DNA of 64,000 nt from Cytophagaceae bacterium (lineage in GTDB: Bacteria > Bacteroidota > Bacteroidia > Cytophagales > Cytophagaceae): the NCBI GenBank assembly GCA_025054875.1, contig JANWYS010000001.1, forward strand, positions 24,703-88,702. The letters run 5' to 3'. Shown here piece after piece: positions 10,878 through 19,736 of the stretch. Position numbers and translations under genes: made by a program. Below the pieces are notes generated by a model. That model saw only the letters and a program-made list of their open reading frames with translations, was not told the origin of the DNA and did no database searches. Numbering within the stretch: position 1 is the stretch's first letter; the number at the start of each line of letters is the position of its first letter.

Positions 10878-10964
10878 AGAGAGTTGGCAGAGCGGTCGAA
10901 TGCGGCGGTCTTGAAAACCGTTGACCCTTCACGGGGTCCGGGGGTTCGAATCCCTCACTCTCTA
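10878..10964 (+). tRNA. tRNA-Ser (UGA)
   Basis: A class II tRNA of 87 bases. The acceptor stem is AGAGAGT paired with ACTCTCT. The anticodon loop CTTGAAA gives anticodon UGA. A long variable arm (GACCC-TTCA-CGGGGTC) and a T arm GGGGG-TTCGAAT-CCCTC follow. The long variable arm and anticodon identify serine. The stem begins with an A1-U72 pair and the discriminator is A73, whereas bacterial tRNA-Ser usually has G1-C72 and G73. CCA is not encoded. Confidence 0.93.
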
Positions 10965-11021
10965 CACACATCTCAATTAATTCTCGCACCTACATCTTAA
11001 AAATCTCTTTATATTTATTCC

Positions 11022-11492
11022 ATGATATCGGAACCCTTTCATTTGGCAAACCTTTATGACCTCCCCATCTATCTGTTACCGGAGCCTAAAAAAACTTTTG
11101 CAAACACATCACAGGCTACAGATAAAACTGCACTTATCAACATTGATTGGTTAATGTTACTCAACAACGATCAAGACTTTTCAAACCCCGAAATAAAAAA
11201 CTTTTTAGACAAACTCACCCTTGCCATAAAAGCCGACAAAAGTAAAACCATCATTCTTTCCGCTAATACTACAACATGGGGAAATATTACATCACAATAC
11301 TCCTTTAAATATGTTTTGGCTTTTGGCGTTGTACCCTCCTATTTCGCATTGAAAAACATTCCTGCCAACTACCATGCCTATCCGCAAAATGATTTTACCC
11401 TGATAGCATGCGACCCCGCAACAGCCTTGCTGAACAATAAAGACTTAAAAAATAAACTTTGGAATTGCCTCAAATCTCTTTTGTCTTTGTGA
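11022..11492 (+). CDS. Conserved hypothetical protein
   Basis: A soluble 156-residue protein without a signal peptide or membrane segment. The N-terminus (EPFHLANLYDLPIYLL) is followed by a low-complexity linker near residues 28-40. An alpha/beta region follows (IDWLMLLNNDQDF, FLDKLTLAIKA, KTIILSAN, YVLAFGVVPSYFAL). The C-terminal segment is basic and amphipathic (NKDLKNKLWNCLKSLL). The layout looks like a short Rossmann-like domain conserved in Bacteroidota; I recall similar unnamed proteins with the same ending but cannot name a function. It lies 19 bases upstream of the M28 peptidase gene and is probably co-transcribed with it. Co-location is the only functional hint. Confidence 0.65.
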   Translation: MISEPFHLANLYDLPIYLLPEPKKTFANTSQATDKTALINIDWLMLLNNDQDFSNPEIKNFLDKLTLAIKADKSKTIILSANTTTWGNITSQYSFKYVLAFGVVPSYFALKNIPANYHAYPQNDFTLIACDPATALLNNKDLKNKLWNCLKSLLSL

Positions 11493-11511
11493 ACATCATA
11501 CAAAATAACCT

Positions 11512-13110
11512 ATGAAGTCAGCACTATGGTATTGTTTAGGATTTGTCTGTTGCATAGGTTCCGCAGCACAATCATTAGTTGATCCCGTGCCCTTTGCTAA
11601 CACCATCTCTGCTACAGAACTTTCCAAACATTTACATGTATTGGCTTCTGATAGTTTAGAAGGCAGAGAAACCGGTGAGAAAGGACAAAAATTAGCGGCT
11701 CAGTATATTGCCCAACAATTTGAAAGCTATGGAATCAAACCTCTTCAACAGGTTAGCAGCAATGCTCCTTCTTATTTTCAAAACTTTGTGCTGATAAAAA
11801 AACACATTGATAGTATTATCATCACCACTCCAAACAGAACAAAAAAAAAATACCTTGAAGATTTCTTTTCTTATGGCGCTATACACCTCTCCGCCTCTGA
11901 AAACTTTGAAGCATACTTTGCCGGATATGGTATAGACGACAAAAAATATTCCGACTATTCTCACTTTAAAAAGAACAAATTCAAAACCTCGAACCCTACC
12001 CATCCATCTGCATTTATCATTTTCACCGGAGAGCCCATGTTGAACGGAAAATCCCTGATCACCGGAGACAGCACACTCTCCAATTGGGGTAATGATTGGA
12101 GACTCAAAGTATCTACTGCCAAAAGATATGGTGCCACACATGTCTTCATCATTTCCAGGCAAGATGAAAAAACATACTATGAAACTCTGAGAAAAAACAA
12201 ACATCATTTCGGACAGCCCTCACTCGCCTTTAAAGAAAAATCCAGCTCCATAGGCGCTTTCTTTATAACCCCATCCACTGCAGCAGAATTGCTCGGCATT
12301 TCAACGGCTCAACTCTTTGAGCTCAGAGATAAACAAGTACAACTCGTATTATCCGGCAAAAAAATACCTCCCATAAAAAACAACATCCATATAAACGCTT
12401 CCTGCAAAACAGATTCTCTCCTTACCGAAAATGTTTTAGGATATATAGAAGGAACGGATAAGAAAGAAGAGCTCATCATCATTACTGCTCACTACGACCA
12501 CCTGGGTAAAGAAGGAAACACCATCTACTATGGCGCCGATGATGATGCCTCCGGCACCGCTGCCTTGCTGGAAATAGCACAAGCTTTTTCTATAGCTGCA
12601 CAGTCGGGTTTCAGGCCCAGGCGCAGCATCCTCATCATGCCTGTCACCGCTGAAGAAAAAGGATTGCTCGGATCTCAGTATTACACCGAACACCCTGTAT
12701 TCCCTTTGAAAAATACAGTAGCTAATCTCAACATAGATATGATCGGACGTGTAGATGATTATCATACCAACGATTCAAACTACGTTTACCTCATCGGCAG
12801 TAATCGCTTGTCTTCTGAACTCCATCAGTTGAGTGAACAAGTGAATAACACCTACTTAAAGCTATCTCTGGATTACCGATACAACGACCCCAACGACCCT
12901 AACAGATTTTACTATCGCTCCGATCATTATAATTTTGCAAAGCACAACATCCCTGTTATTTTCTACTTTAGTGGCATACATGATGACTATCACAAACCTA
13001 CTGATACGGTAGATAAACTTCTGTTCGGAAAAATGACCAACATTACCAAACTCATATTCTATACAGCATGGGAACTCGCCCATAGAGAAAACAGAATAAA
13101 ACTTGATTAA
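11512..13110 (+). CDS. Secreted M28 family zinc aminopeptidase
   Basis: The 532-residue protein has a signal peptide (MKSALWYCLGFVCC, then IGSAAQS) and a C-terminal M28 peptidase domain that removes N-terminal residues from peptides. The di-zinc ligands are visible in order: His in ITAHYDHLG, bridging Asp in YYGADDDASG, catalytic Glu pair in TAEEKGLLGS, Asp in NIDMIGR, and His in HDDYHKPTDT. A PA-like insert, typical of the family, separates the N-terminal SDSLEGRETGEKG segment from the catalytic domain. It probably acts in the periplasm or outside the cell. It follows the 11022 gene at 19 bases. There is no type IX sorting domain at the C-terminus. Confidence 0.9.
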   Translation: MKSALWYCLGFVCCIGSAAQSLVDPVPFANTISATELSKHLHVLASDSLEGRETGEKGQKLAAQYIAQQFESYGIKPLQQVSSNAPSYFQNFVLIKKHIDSIIITTPNRTKKKYLEDFFSYGAIHLSASENFEAYFAGYGIDDKKYSDYSHFKKNKFKTSNPTHPSAFIIFTGEPMLNGKSLITGDSTLSNWGNDWRLKVSTAKRYGATHVFIISRQDEKTYYETLRKNKHHFGQPSLAFKEKSSSIGAFFITPSTAAELLGISTAQLFELRDKQVQLVLSGKKIPPIKNNIHINASCKTDSLLTENVLGYIEGTDKKEELIIITAHYDHLGKEGNTIYYGADDDASGTAALLEIAQAFSIAAQSGFRPRRSILIMPVTAEEKGLLGSQYYTEHPVFPLKNTVANLNIDMIGRVDDYHTNDSNYVYLIGSNRLSSELHQLSEQVNNTYLKLSLDYRYNDPNDPNRFYYRSDHYNFAKHNIPVIFYFSGIHDDYHKPTDTVDKLLFGKMTNITKLIFYTAWELAHRENRIKLD

Positions 13111-13253
13111 TACTCCTTGTTGTAAATTCCAAAACCCAACAAGCCAATCTGTCATTAGCTCATATGGGTGTATCAGGGAGCTCTTCCTCATGAACTTGAA
13201 GACAGAGTGATAAACAAACGAAACAGAGTTTCGTCATAAAAAAACAAACTTAG

Positions 13254-13690
13254 TTCAACCCAGATTAAGCATTGGCAGAAAGTATGGTGAAATGTTTTTT
13301 TGTCTTGGGCGCGCCCCTGCGGGGCCGGGCTGTCCGCCACTCCGCTGTCGCTGCGGTGCTCCGCTAAAGCTCCGCACTGGCCTTGCAGGCCATGGCTCCC
13401 ATCCCTCGCGCAAGTTCTATCGAAATTTTTCAGGTTCATAAGAAAATGCAAACCTCCGAAGTAGCTTGCAAAAGGAACTGAGCAGTCTGTTAGTGTTCCT
13501 TTTTGTAAAACCTTTCAGTAGAACAAAAAAGAATGAGTCGCGAAAGTTCGGGCACCGCCCTAAAGGACGGCACCCAGATCAAATCTTTCAAAAAAACTGC
13601 CCAATCATCATTTGTCAATGCAACCCATCCATATAAGCTCCGAACCTAAGGCTGAACTTTTTTCTCTAAACCTGAATCTGAGTTCATAAT
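13254..13690 (+). repeat. Decayed repeat element, copy B, with GC-rich insert
   Basis: This is the most complete copy. The left end, TTCAACCCAGATTAAGCATT, and the right end, which reads inward as ATGAACTCAGATTCAGGTTT, form an imperfect terminal inverted repeat. The left half matches copy C at 6961-7316, including the GC-rich insert at 13307-13419. The right half (13580-13680) matches copy A at 18720-18823: both have AACCCATCCA, CTAAGGCTGAACTTTTTTCT and the outer TIR. Copy B therefore joins the other two. In the minus direction the shared right half reads MDGLH-stop-QMMIGQFF against VDGFQWQRTIVRSFYF in copy A, which suggests a dead coding remnant. The gap 13111-13817 holds no intact gene. Confidence 0.65.
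13307..13419 (+). repeat. GC-rich intergenic repeat, best copy
   Basis: A stretch of about 110 bases, far richer in GC than its flanks, contains GGGCGCGCCCC, GGGGCCGGGCTGTCCGCC, several CGC-rich short palindromes, CACTGGCCTTGCAGGCCATG and the ending CCCATCCCTCGCGCAAG. A second copy lies in the element at 7004-7113 and a reversed diverged copy at 31537-31668. It has no coding frame of note. Its position inside two related elements suggests either insertion into an ancestor of both or original membership of the element. Confidence 0.65.
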
Positions 13691-13817
13691 ACTCGTAAAC
13701 GTACAATGTAGTTTGCGGAAATCATAAAATGTTGAGGGCAGCCCAAACCGAACAATTGGCAATGCGGAATTTGTATTAACAGCTCCATGCTCTCTGTCTA
13801 TAATAAAAAATGTCTCA

Positions 13818-15311
13818 TTATCTGTATAGATTCTCTTTTATGTTGGAAGATTTGAAATGTGATAGAATGGAGTCGTTGGATAGATTATTTCTTCGGACTC
13901 TTTCAAACACATAAATGCAATAGAGATGATCATTTAAAACCTTGATGGGTTTTGAAGGTTCAAAATAATTTACCAATTGAAAGTACGGGTTTTTCATTAT
14001 TTGCTCAATAGGCATACCTCCTTCATTGGGGCCGAAATGTGCGTCCCACACATACAGTTCACCGGGTTCTATTTCATCTTCCGGGTGAGTTTTGTTGTCT
14101 ATATATTCGTTTACTCTTGTCGAATCAAAAGGGTCAAGGTCTAAGTAATAATAGAAAAAAGGATCATATAGGTGAATTTTTTTATCAGCGTAAACCGATT
14201 GTTTGTACCAATCTAAAAATGCTAACTTAGTTTTATCAATATCTGTGTATCTGAATGGAATAGCATACATTATGAAAGGCATTAAGAGAGAAATTACGGC
14301 AAGGAAAGTTATAGCATAGGTCTTAATTTTAGTGTAGCTTGTGATGAAACTATCTAAAAAGTTTATCGTTCGGCCGGCAGTTATAGCTGCTAGTGGTAAT
14401 ACGGAAGCCATTACACGTATTAATCCTAATGAGGCTCCGGTGCCTAGCCACCATACTATGGAATGTGCAATAAAGAAACAGGTCCAAATACCCTCTATCA
14501 AAAATACATCTGCCTCAATGGTTTTACGCACAAACTGAGAAATAAATTTATATATCGCTATGAATATGCCGCCCACAATTAGAATAGACTGGGGTATGCC
14601 AAAAATCATTTTGGTTTGTTTTGCAAAGTGAAGAAGTTCACCAGTGCCGTATAGCGCAGCTGTGTTGCTGTAGGGATTTTTGTTTATGAGCCAGAAAAAA
14701 TCATTGTATGCAAAATATCCGATAGTCGAATACAATAAAAAACCACATAATAAAAAAGGAATGGCCTTGTATTGACGCATTACAACAAGATAAATTGTAA
14801 ACATAGGATATAAAACGAATCCCTCTGTGCGTATCAAGAAAAGAAATGATGCAACAATGCATCCTGCCACATATTTTTTTTTCAATAGTAAGTAAACACT
14901 AACAACGAGAGCTAAACTAAATAAAGGCTCTGTAAGGCAACTTACCATTACAGGATAATATAGAGGCATAGAAAGAACGATAAAAAACGTAACCCATGAG
15001 TAAGAGTGTTTAAGCTCTTTTGCCACAAGATATGCCATCCATGCGGCACACACACCACATAAAACATTAAAAAAAATAACACCTTTAAACCCTAATTGTG
15101 CAAAGGGCAGACAAAGTATCGTAAATACAGGCTTTGCCCAATGATCTAAGAGCAATATGGGATACGATGGGCTATATTTTGCAAACTTGTAGTGAGAGTA
15201 ATTATCTGCGCCACCCTCATAAACTTCAAATTGAAAGGATATGCAGTAATATATCATGAAAGCTAATACCGGGACAAGCGGAAAGTATTTTTGAAATTTC
15301 ATAAAAGGCAA
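13818..15311 (-). CDS. Multi-pass membrane glycosyltransferase-like protein
   Basis: A 497-residue integral membrane protein with about ten hydrophobic segments and a soluble C-terminal domain of about 130 residues. After the first membrane segment, the loop EVYEGGADNYSHYKFAKYSP and then LLLDHWAKPVFTIL resemble the first periplasmic loop of GT-C (GT39/ArnT/PMT-like) enzymes. These transfer sugars from polyprenyl-phosphate donors, and an acidic residue in this loop is typically catalytic. FLIRTEGFVLYP also fits this fold. The start could be ATG at 15311 or the third codon downstream (MKFQKYF). It is divergent from the 15379 gene across 67 bases. The acceptor is unknown. Confidence 0.7.
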   Translation of the reverse strand: MPFMKFQKYFPLVPVLAFMIYYCISFQFEVYEGGADNYSHYKFAKYSPSYPILLLDHWAKPVFTILCLPFAQLGFKGVIFFNVLCGVCAAWMAYLVAKELKHSYSWVTFFIVLSMPLYYPVMVSCLTEPLFSLALVVSVYLLLKKKYVAGCIVASFLFLIRTEGFVLYPMFTIYLVVMRQYKAIPFLLCGFLLYSTIGYFAYNDFFWLINKNPYSNTAALYGTGELLHFAKQTKMIFGIPQSILIVGGIFIAIYKFISQFVRKTIEADVFLIEGIWTCFFIAHSIVWWLGTGASLGLIRVMASVLPLAAITAGRTINFLDSFITSYTKIKTYAITFLAVISLLMPFIMYAIPFRYTDIDKTKLAFLDWYKQSVYADKKIHLYDPFFYYYLDLDPFDSTRVNEYIDNKTHPEDEIEPGELYVWDAHFGPNEGGMPIEQIMKNPYFQLVNYFEPSKPIKVLNDHLYCIYVFERVRRNNLSNDSILSHFKSSNIKENLYR

Positions 15312-15378
15312 AACATTTAGTAGAAGAAAATGTAAAATAAAAAAATTAATTTAGGCTCTGAACCAAACTATAGATAAA

Positions 15379-15870
15379 ATGAAGAAATCTTTATTAACCT
15401 TATCTGTTTTTGCAATAACTTCTTTTGCTTTCAAAACATCTCCCTCAGGTTTCATTCAATTAAAAGAAACGGGCATGCGTGTGATGTACTACGAAATGAA
15501 AGTAGACAACTGCACAGTTACCATAAATGACAAGCCAATGAAAGGCAATAAAATTCAGACTCAAGATCGTGTGAAATTGCTTTTGACGGGAGTATACGGG
15601 TTCAGGCGTCAAAAAGGAACCGATAACGTTTTCCCCGCTGCCGAAGTAACGATAACCGATGAAAAGGGAAATGTGCTCTATGAAACTGAAAACATACTGG
15701 CTAATGTAGTAGGCGAGGATGGCGTCAGTGAACAAGATGCAAGTGTGCTCAGTTCTTACATTACGGCTAACTCCGATTGGCCTGCAGGTAAATATTATTG
15801 GCAGGTAAAATTCTGGGATCTCAACGGAACCGGAGTCATACTCACTGAAATGATGTTAGAGAAAAAATAA
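15379..15870 (+). CDS. Hypothetical secreted protein
   Basis: A 163-residue protein with a signal peptide (MKKSLLTLSVFAITSFAFKT). The mature part looks like a beta-sandwich: EMKVDNCTVTINDKPM, a glycine-rich turn near TGVYGFRRQKG, AAEVTITDEKGNVLYETENI and WPAGKYYWQVKFWDLNGTG. The pairing of a structural-modulator-like domain with ITDEKGNVLYE suggests an extracytoplasmic ligand- or protein-binding role, but I recognise no family. It stands alone, facing away from the membrane glycosyltransferase and converging on the SpmA-SpmB gene. Confidence 0.6.
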   Translation: MKKSLLTLSVFAITSFAFKTSPSGFIQLKETGMRVMYYEMKVDNCTVTINDKPMKGNKIQTQDRVKLLLTGVYGFRRQKGTDNVFPAAEVTITDEKGNVLYETENILANVVGEDGVSEQDASVLSSYITANSDWPAGKYYWQVKFWDLNGTGVILTEMMLEKK

Positions 15871-15928
15871 TCTCATAACACACCTGTGATTAACGGAGCA
15901 GCGGGTGGTTATTTGCAGTCTGTATATT

Positions 15929-17158
15929 TCAGAAAAATATATAGGTAACACAAACTGCAGCTATTACTCCGGCTAAATCAGCGATGAGGCAAGTAGCCAG
16001 TGCATATCTGGAATTTTTTATACCTACATAGCCCAGATATACCGATAAAATGTAAAATGTAGTATCGGCGGCACCCTGAAAAATACAGGACAACCTTGCA
16101 GTAAAAGAATCGGCACCATAGGTTTGCATGGCGTCCAGCATCATACCTCTGGCTCCCGTACCACTTAGGGGTTTCATGAGTGCTGTAGGTAAAGCATCAA
16201 CGAATCGAACATCTGCAGAAACGCTCAGTAAAATAAATTTTAATGCGTTCATTATAATATCCATCGCACCGCAACTTCTGAACATGGATATAGCTACAAA
16301 TATGGCCACCATGTAGGCTATTATCTTTATAGCAGATTCAAAACCTTCTTTAGCACCTTCAATAAACGCATCGTACACATTTATTTTTTTTATCACTCCT
16401 AACACGATGAACAGCACAATGATGGAAAATAAAATGATGGAAGAGAAGAGAGAGGATTGTGTGTTGAGTTGCTCTGTACTCAAATTGGAAAAGTAAAAAA
16501 TAGCCAAGCCTACAAGAGAAGATGTAGCAAGGAGGTATGTGAATACAATTTTGTTGAGTAAATTTATTTTCTGATATATGCTTACGGCCAGCAAGCCGGC
16601 CAGCGATGAACAATAAGTAGCTATAAGAATGGGAATAAATACATCGGCCGGATTGGCAGCTCCCTTTGCTGCTCTTGCAGAGATGATACTTATGGGGATT
16701 ATGGTGAGGCCTGAAGCATTGAGCGTCAGAAACATGATTTGCGCATTGGACGCTTTTTCTTTGTCCGGATTTAATTCTTGCAAGCTCTGCATAGCTTTGA
16801 GCCCAAGAGGTGTTGCGGCATTGTCTAATCCGAGCATGTTAGCGGAAAAGTTCATAAGTATGTGCACAGTAGACGGATGGCCTTTAGGTATACCCGGAAA
16901 AATGCGGGAGAAAAATGGATTCATGAGTTTGGCCAGCAACTGAACCATGCCGGCTTTTTCAGCAACTTTCAAAAGGCCTAAAAACAGAGTAAGTACCCCG
17001 GTGAGGTTTAAAGCGAAGCTAAAAGCATCTTTGGAAGAATCAAACAACGATTGTAACATTTTATTCCATACTTCTGTATCGCCAAACAGGATGAGCTTTA
17101 CAGATGCTACCAGAAAAGATATTACTATCAAAGACGTCCAAATATAATTTATAGCCAT
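15929..17158 (-). CDS. SpmA-SpmB fusion, nucleoside-recognition (Gate) membrane protein
   Basis: A 409-residue membrane protein made of two Gate-type domains. The first (about 1-200) contains LMNPFFSRIFPGIPKGHPS, NMLGLDNAATPLGLKAMQ and the NASGLTIIP segment typical of SpmA. The second (about 230-409) contains GAKEGFESAIKIIAYMVA and the SGTGARGMMLDAM and FQGAADTTFYIL segments typical of SpmB. In sporulating Firmicutes these are separate proteins linked to spore core dehydration. In Bacteroidota the fused form occurs in non-spore-formers, and its substrate is not established. It is divergent from the aminotransferase gene across 55 bases. Confidence 0.85.
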   Translation of the reverse strand: MAINYIWTSLIVISFLVASVKLILFGDTEVWNKMLQSLFDSSKDAFSFALNLTGVLTLFLGLLKVAEKAGMVQLLAKLMNPFFSRIFPGIPKGHPSTVHILMNFSANMLGLDNAATPLGLKAMQSLQELNPDKEKASNAQIMFLTLNASGLTIIPISIISARAAKGAANPADVFIPILIATYCSSLAGLLAVSIYQKINLLNKIVFTYLLATSSLVGLAIFYFSNLSTEQLNTQSSLFSSIILFSIIVLFIVLGVIKKINVYDAFIEGAKEGFESAIKIIAYMVAIFVAISMFRSCGAMDIIMNALKFILLSVSADVRFVDALPTALMKPLSGTGARGMMLDAMQTYGADSFTARLSCIFQGAADTTFYILSVYLGYVGIKNSRYALATCLIADLAGVIAAVCVTYIFF

Positions 17159-17213
17159 TCGAATAAAGTTATTTCATAAAACTAATTAATTTCACTACTA
17201 TAAAAAACACAGG

Positions 17214-18395
17214 ATGAATAACCGGCAAATATTTTTAAACCTTATCGCGCAAACCTCTCTCTCTCCTTTGATGTTGGAAATAGAGCGGGGCGAAGGTATA
17301 TATCTGTACGATGCGACAGGAAAACCTTATATGGATTTGATATCGGGTATATCTGTGAGCAATGTAGGGCACTCACATCCTCATGTGGTGCAGGCTGTGC
17401 AGAGGCAAGCAGCCCGATACATGCATACGATGGTATACGGCGAGTACATAATGTCGCCGCAATTATTATTAGCAGATGCGTTGAGAAAAACTTTGCCACA
17501 AAAACTGGACAATATATACTTTGTGAATTCAGGCTCTGAAGCGGTAGAAGGCGCTGTAAAGTTAGCCAAAAGATATACAGGACGTTATGAAATCATCAGC
17601 TGTTTTAATGCATATCATGGTTCTACCCAAGGAGCTTTATCGCTGGCGGGCAGCGGCGAGCTGAAAAATGCATACAGACCCTTGTTGCCGGGAGTTTCGC
17701 ATATCAGGTTTAATGATGTTTATGAACTGTCAAAAATCAATGAAAAAACAGCGGCCGTAATTATCGAGCCTGTACAGGGAGAAGCAGGCCTTCGAGTTGC
17801 TGACAAAGATTATCTGCTGAAGCTAAGAGCACGATGTGATGAAACGGGGGCATTGTTAATATTTGATGAAATACAAAGCGGTTTTGGGCGCACGGGCACC
17901 TTTTGGTGTTTTGAACAATATGATGTGTTACCCGATATATTAGTGACGGCGAAGGCAATGGGTGGCGGCTTACCGTTGGGCGCATTCATATCATCAAAGA
18001 AAATTATGCATTGCCTCACTCATCATCCGGCTTTAGGCCATATTACTACATATGGCGGAAATCCCGTTTGTTGTGCAGCTTCACTTGCGGCTTTTGAAGT
18101 CATGATGCGTGAAAATTTATTACTTCGTGTTGCTGAGAAAGAAAGAAGCTTTCGCCAGTATCTTAACCATCCGAAAATAAAAGAGGTGCGCAGCAAGGGA
18201 TTAATGATAGCTGTAGAGTTTGAAAGTTTTGATATATTAAAACGCATCATAGAAAGATGTTTGGAATATGGAGTGATTACGGATTGGTTTTTATTTTGTA
18301 ACAACTCCATGCGCATCGCTCCCCCTCTTATCATAACTGATGAGCAAATTGAACAGGCATGCGGATTGATTATGAAAGCTGTGGATGAATCTTGA
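17214..18395 (+). CDS. Class III pyridoxal-phosphate aminotransferase (acetylornithine/ornithine type)
   Basis: A 393-residue fold-type I aminotransferase of class III. The PLP lysine is K247 in VTAKAMGGGLPLGAF. Other signatures are MDLISGISVSNVGHSHPHVV, FVNSGSEAVEGAVKLAKRY, YHGSTQGALSLAGS and LLIFDEIQSGFGRTGTFW. Substrates in the family are acetylornithine, succinylornithine, ornithine or gamma-aminobutyrate; sequence alone does not settle which. Arginine genes (argE-like, argH) lie 19 kb away, so an ArgD role is possible but not shown by linkage. The ATG at 17214 is well placed. The length is normal. Confidence 0.85.
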   Translation: MNNRQIFLNLIAQTSLSPLMLEIERGEGIYLYDATGKPYMDLISGISVSNVGHSHPHVVQAVQRQAARYMHTMVYGEYIMSPQLLLADALRKTLPQKLDNIYFVNSGSEAVEGAVKLAKRYTGRYEIISCFNAYHGSTQGALSLAGSGELKNAYRPLLPGVSHIRFNDVYELSKINEKTAAVIIEPVQGEAGLRVADKDYLLKLRARCDETGALLIFDEIQSGFGRTGTFWCFEQYDVLPDILVTAKAMGGGLPLGAFISSKKIMHCLTHHPALGHITTYGGNPVCCAASLAAFEVMMRENLLLRVAEKERSFRQYLNHPKIKEVRSKGLMIAVEFESFDILKRIIERCLEYGVITDWFLFCNNSMRIAPPLIITDEQIEQACGLIMKAVDES

Positions 18396-18552
18396 TGTAT
18401 AAAGCCAAATGGATAGATATACTTAGTAAAAGAAAGTTAATAGAGCCTTTGAAAGTCGTATCCGGGACTTTGCTTGCATGATTTATTTATGGATTTTACG
18501 GTTATTTTTTTTTAGGCTTTCTAACACAGTATCTGTAGATGTGTATGTCATA

Positions 18553-18823
18553 ATTCAACCCGGATTCTGCATGGGCAGACTATTGTCAAGCTATGGTAAT
18601 GATTATTGAGGGAGGGATCCTTCATCTTGCAATGGTTTTTGGGAAGAGTATCTTTAAAGGCAGCATCGCTGTGGTCTTTAGGTGGATTTAGCTCCAGCGC
18701 CCAGACAAAATGTTTCAGGAAATAAAAAGACCGAACAATCGTCCTTTGCCATTGAAACCCATCCACAGCCAATATCCTGATCTAAGGCTGAACTTTTTTC
18801 TCTAATGTTGAATCCAGGTTAAT
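18553..18823 (+). repeat. Decayed repeat element, copy A, no GC-rich insert
   Basis: A stretch of about 270 bases is bounded by imperfect inverted repeats. The left end reads TTCAACCCGGATTCTGCATG; the right end reads inward as ATTAACCTGGATTCAACATT (15 of 22 aligned positions agree). The right half matches 13580-13680 of copy B. On the minus strand a 74-codon frame (18548-18772) begins AVDGFQWQRTIVRSFYFLKH and runs into the left terminal repeat; its equivalent in copy B is interrupted by stops. This looks like a dead mobile element reduced to its ends plus a piece of its gene, or a MITE. The rest of 18396-18977 shows no gene. Confidence 0.6.
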
Positions 18824-18977
18824 AAACTCATTACGCTGTATATCGCTAATCGTCAGCACGCCAATGTATTTTGGCAAAAGTTATAACCATTATCCATACA
18901 TATTGCTTATTGTGGTGATATGTGAGGGAGTGTAGTTTTGTTGAGATATTAAACGGAATGTATTATATTTAGGAGTA

Positions 18978-19736
18978 ATGATAAAAGAGCAAACAATAAA
19001 GACAAACAAAAACGTAGAAGTTATAAACTTAGGCCTCATCGGCTATATAGAAGCCTTAAGAATACAGGAAGAGTTGTTCAACACTATTATCCGAATCAAA
19101 ACGGAAAGTCGCAATAAAGCAGAAAAAACACTTACACAAAACTATTTATTGTATTGCTCTCACCCTCCGGTATTCACTTTAGGCCGTTCAGGAAAGAAGA
19201 AACATTTGTTAGTGTCGGAATTTTTTTTGAAAGAAAACGGATTGTCTTTCTACGAGACTACACGAGGCGGCGATATTACCTTTCATGGACCTGGTCAGTT
19301 GGTCGTATATCCCATTTTAGATTTGGATAATTTTTTTACTGACATACACCTGTATATGCGCACTCTGGAACAAGTTGTAATTGAGGCGTTGGCTGAATTT
19401 GGAATATCATCCGGCAGAGTAGAAGGGTTAACCGGTGTATGGGTAAATTATGAAAATCCCCTGCATGCAAGAAAGATATGCGCTATGGGAGTAAAAACCA
19501 GCCGTTGGGTGACCATGCACGGATTAGCGCTGAACATTAACACAGACTTATCATACTTCAACTACATAGTACCCTGCGGTATAGAAAATAAGTCAGTAAC
19601 TTCCATGCAAAAAGAACTAAGGGCAAAGGTAGATGAACAAAAAGTTTCGGAAATCGTATTAAAAAAAATCGAAAAACTATTTCAAATGCAATTAGTGCGC
19701 TCAGATTTAAATAAAATAACAAAAACGTCAATATGA
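18978..19736 (+). CDS. lipB: Octanoyl-[acyl-carrier-protein]:protein octanoyltransferase
   Basis: LipB moves octanoate from acyl carrier protein to the lipoyl domains of 2-oxoacid dehydrogenases and the glycine cleavage H-protein, the first step of lipoate biosynthesis. The 252-residue protein has the signature RGGDITFHGPGQLVVYPI and the catalytic Cys200 in VPCGIENKSVTSM. The conserved lysine lies in ICAMGVKTSRWVTMHG. It is first in a three-gene operon: its stop overlaps the next start by four bases (ATGA). A TATATTTA sequence just before the ATG (18964-18971) may be a -7 box, which would make the transcript almost leaderless; this is weak. Confidence 0.95.
   Translation: MIKEQTIKTNKNVEVINLGLIGYIEALRIQEELFNTIIRIKTESRNKAEKTLTQNYLLYCSHPPVFTLGRSGKKKHLLVSEFFLKENGLSFYETTRGGDITFHGPGQLVVYPILDLDNFFTDIHLYMRTLEQVVIEALAEFGISSGRVEGLTGVWVNYENPLHARKICAMGVKTSRWVTMHGLALNINTDLSYFNYIVPCGIENKSVTSMQKELRAKVDEQKVSEIVLKKIEKLFQMQLVRSDLNKITKTSI

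Noticed and set aside
11512-13110. M28 peptidase as a type IX secretion cargo
   Set aside because: PorT is encoded in the window, but the C-terminus lacks a recognisable type IX sorting domain.
18548-18772. A 74-codon minus-strand frame as an intact gene
   Set aside because: It lies wholly inside a decayed repeat element and reads into its terminal inverted repeat; the matching part of copy B contains stops. Treated as a remnant.
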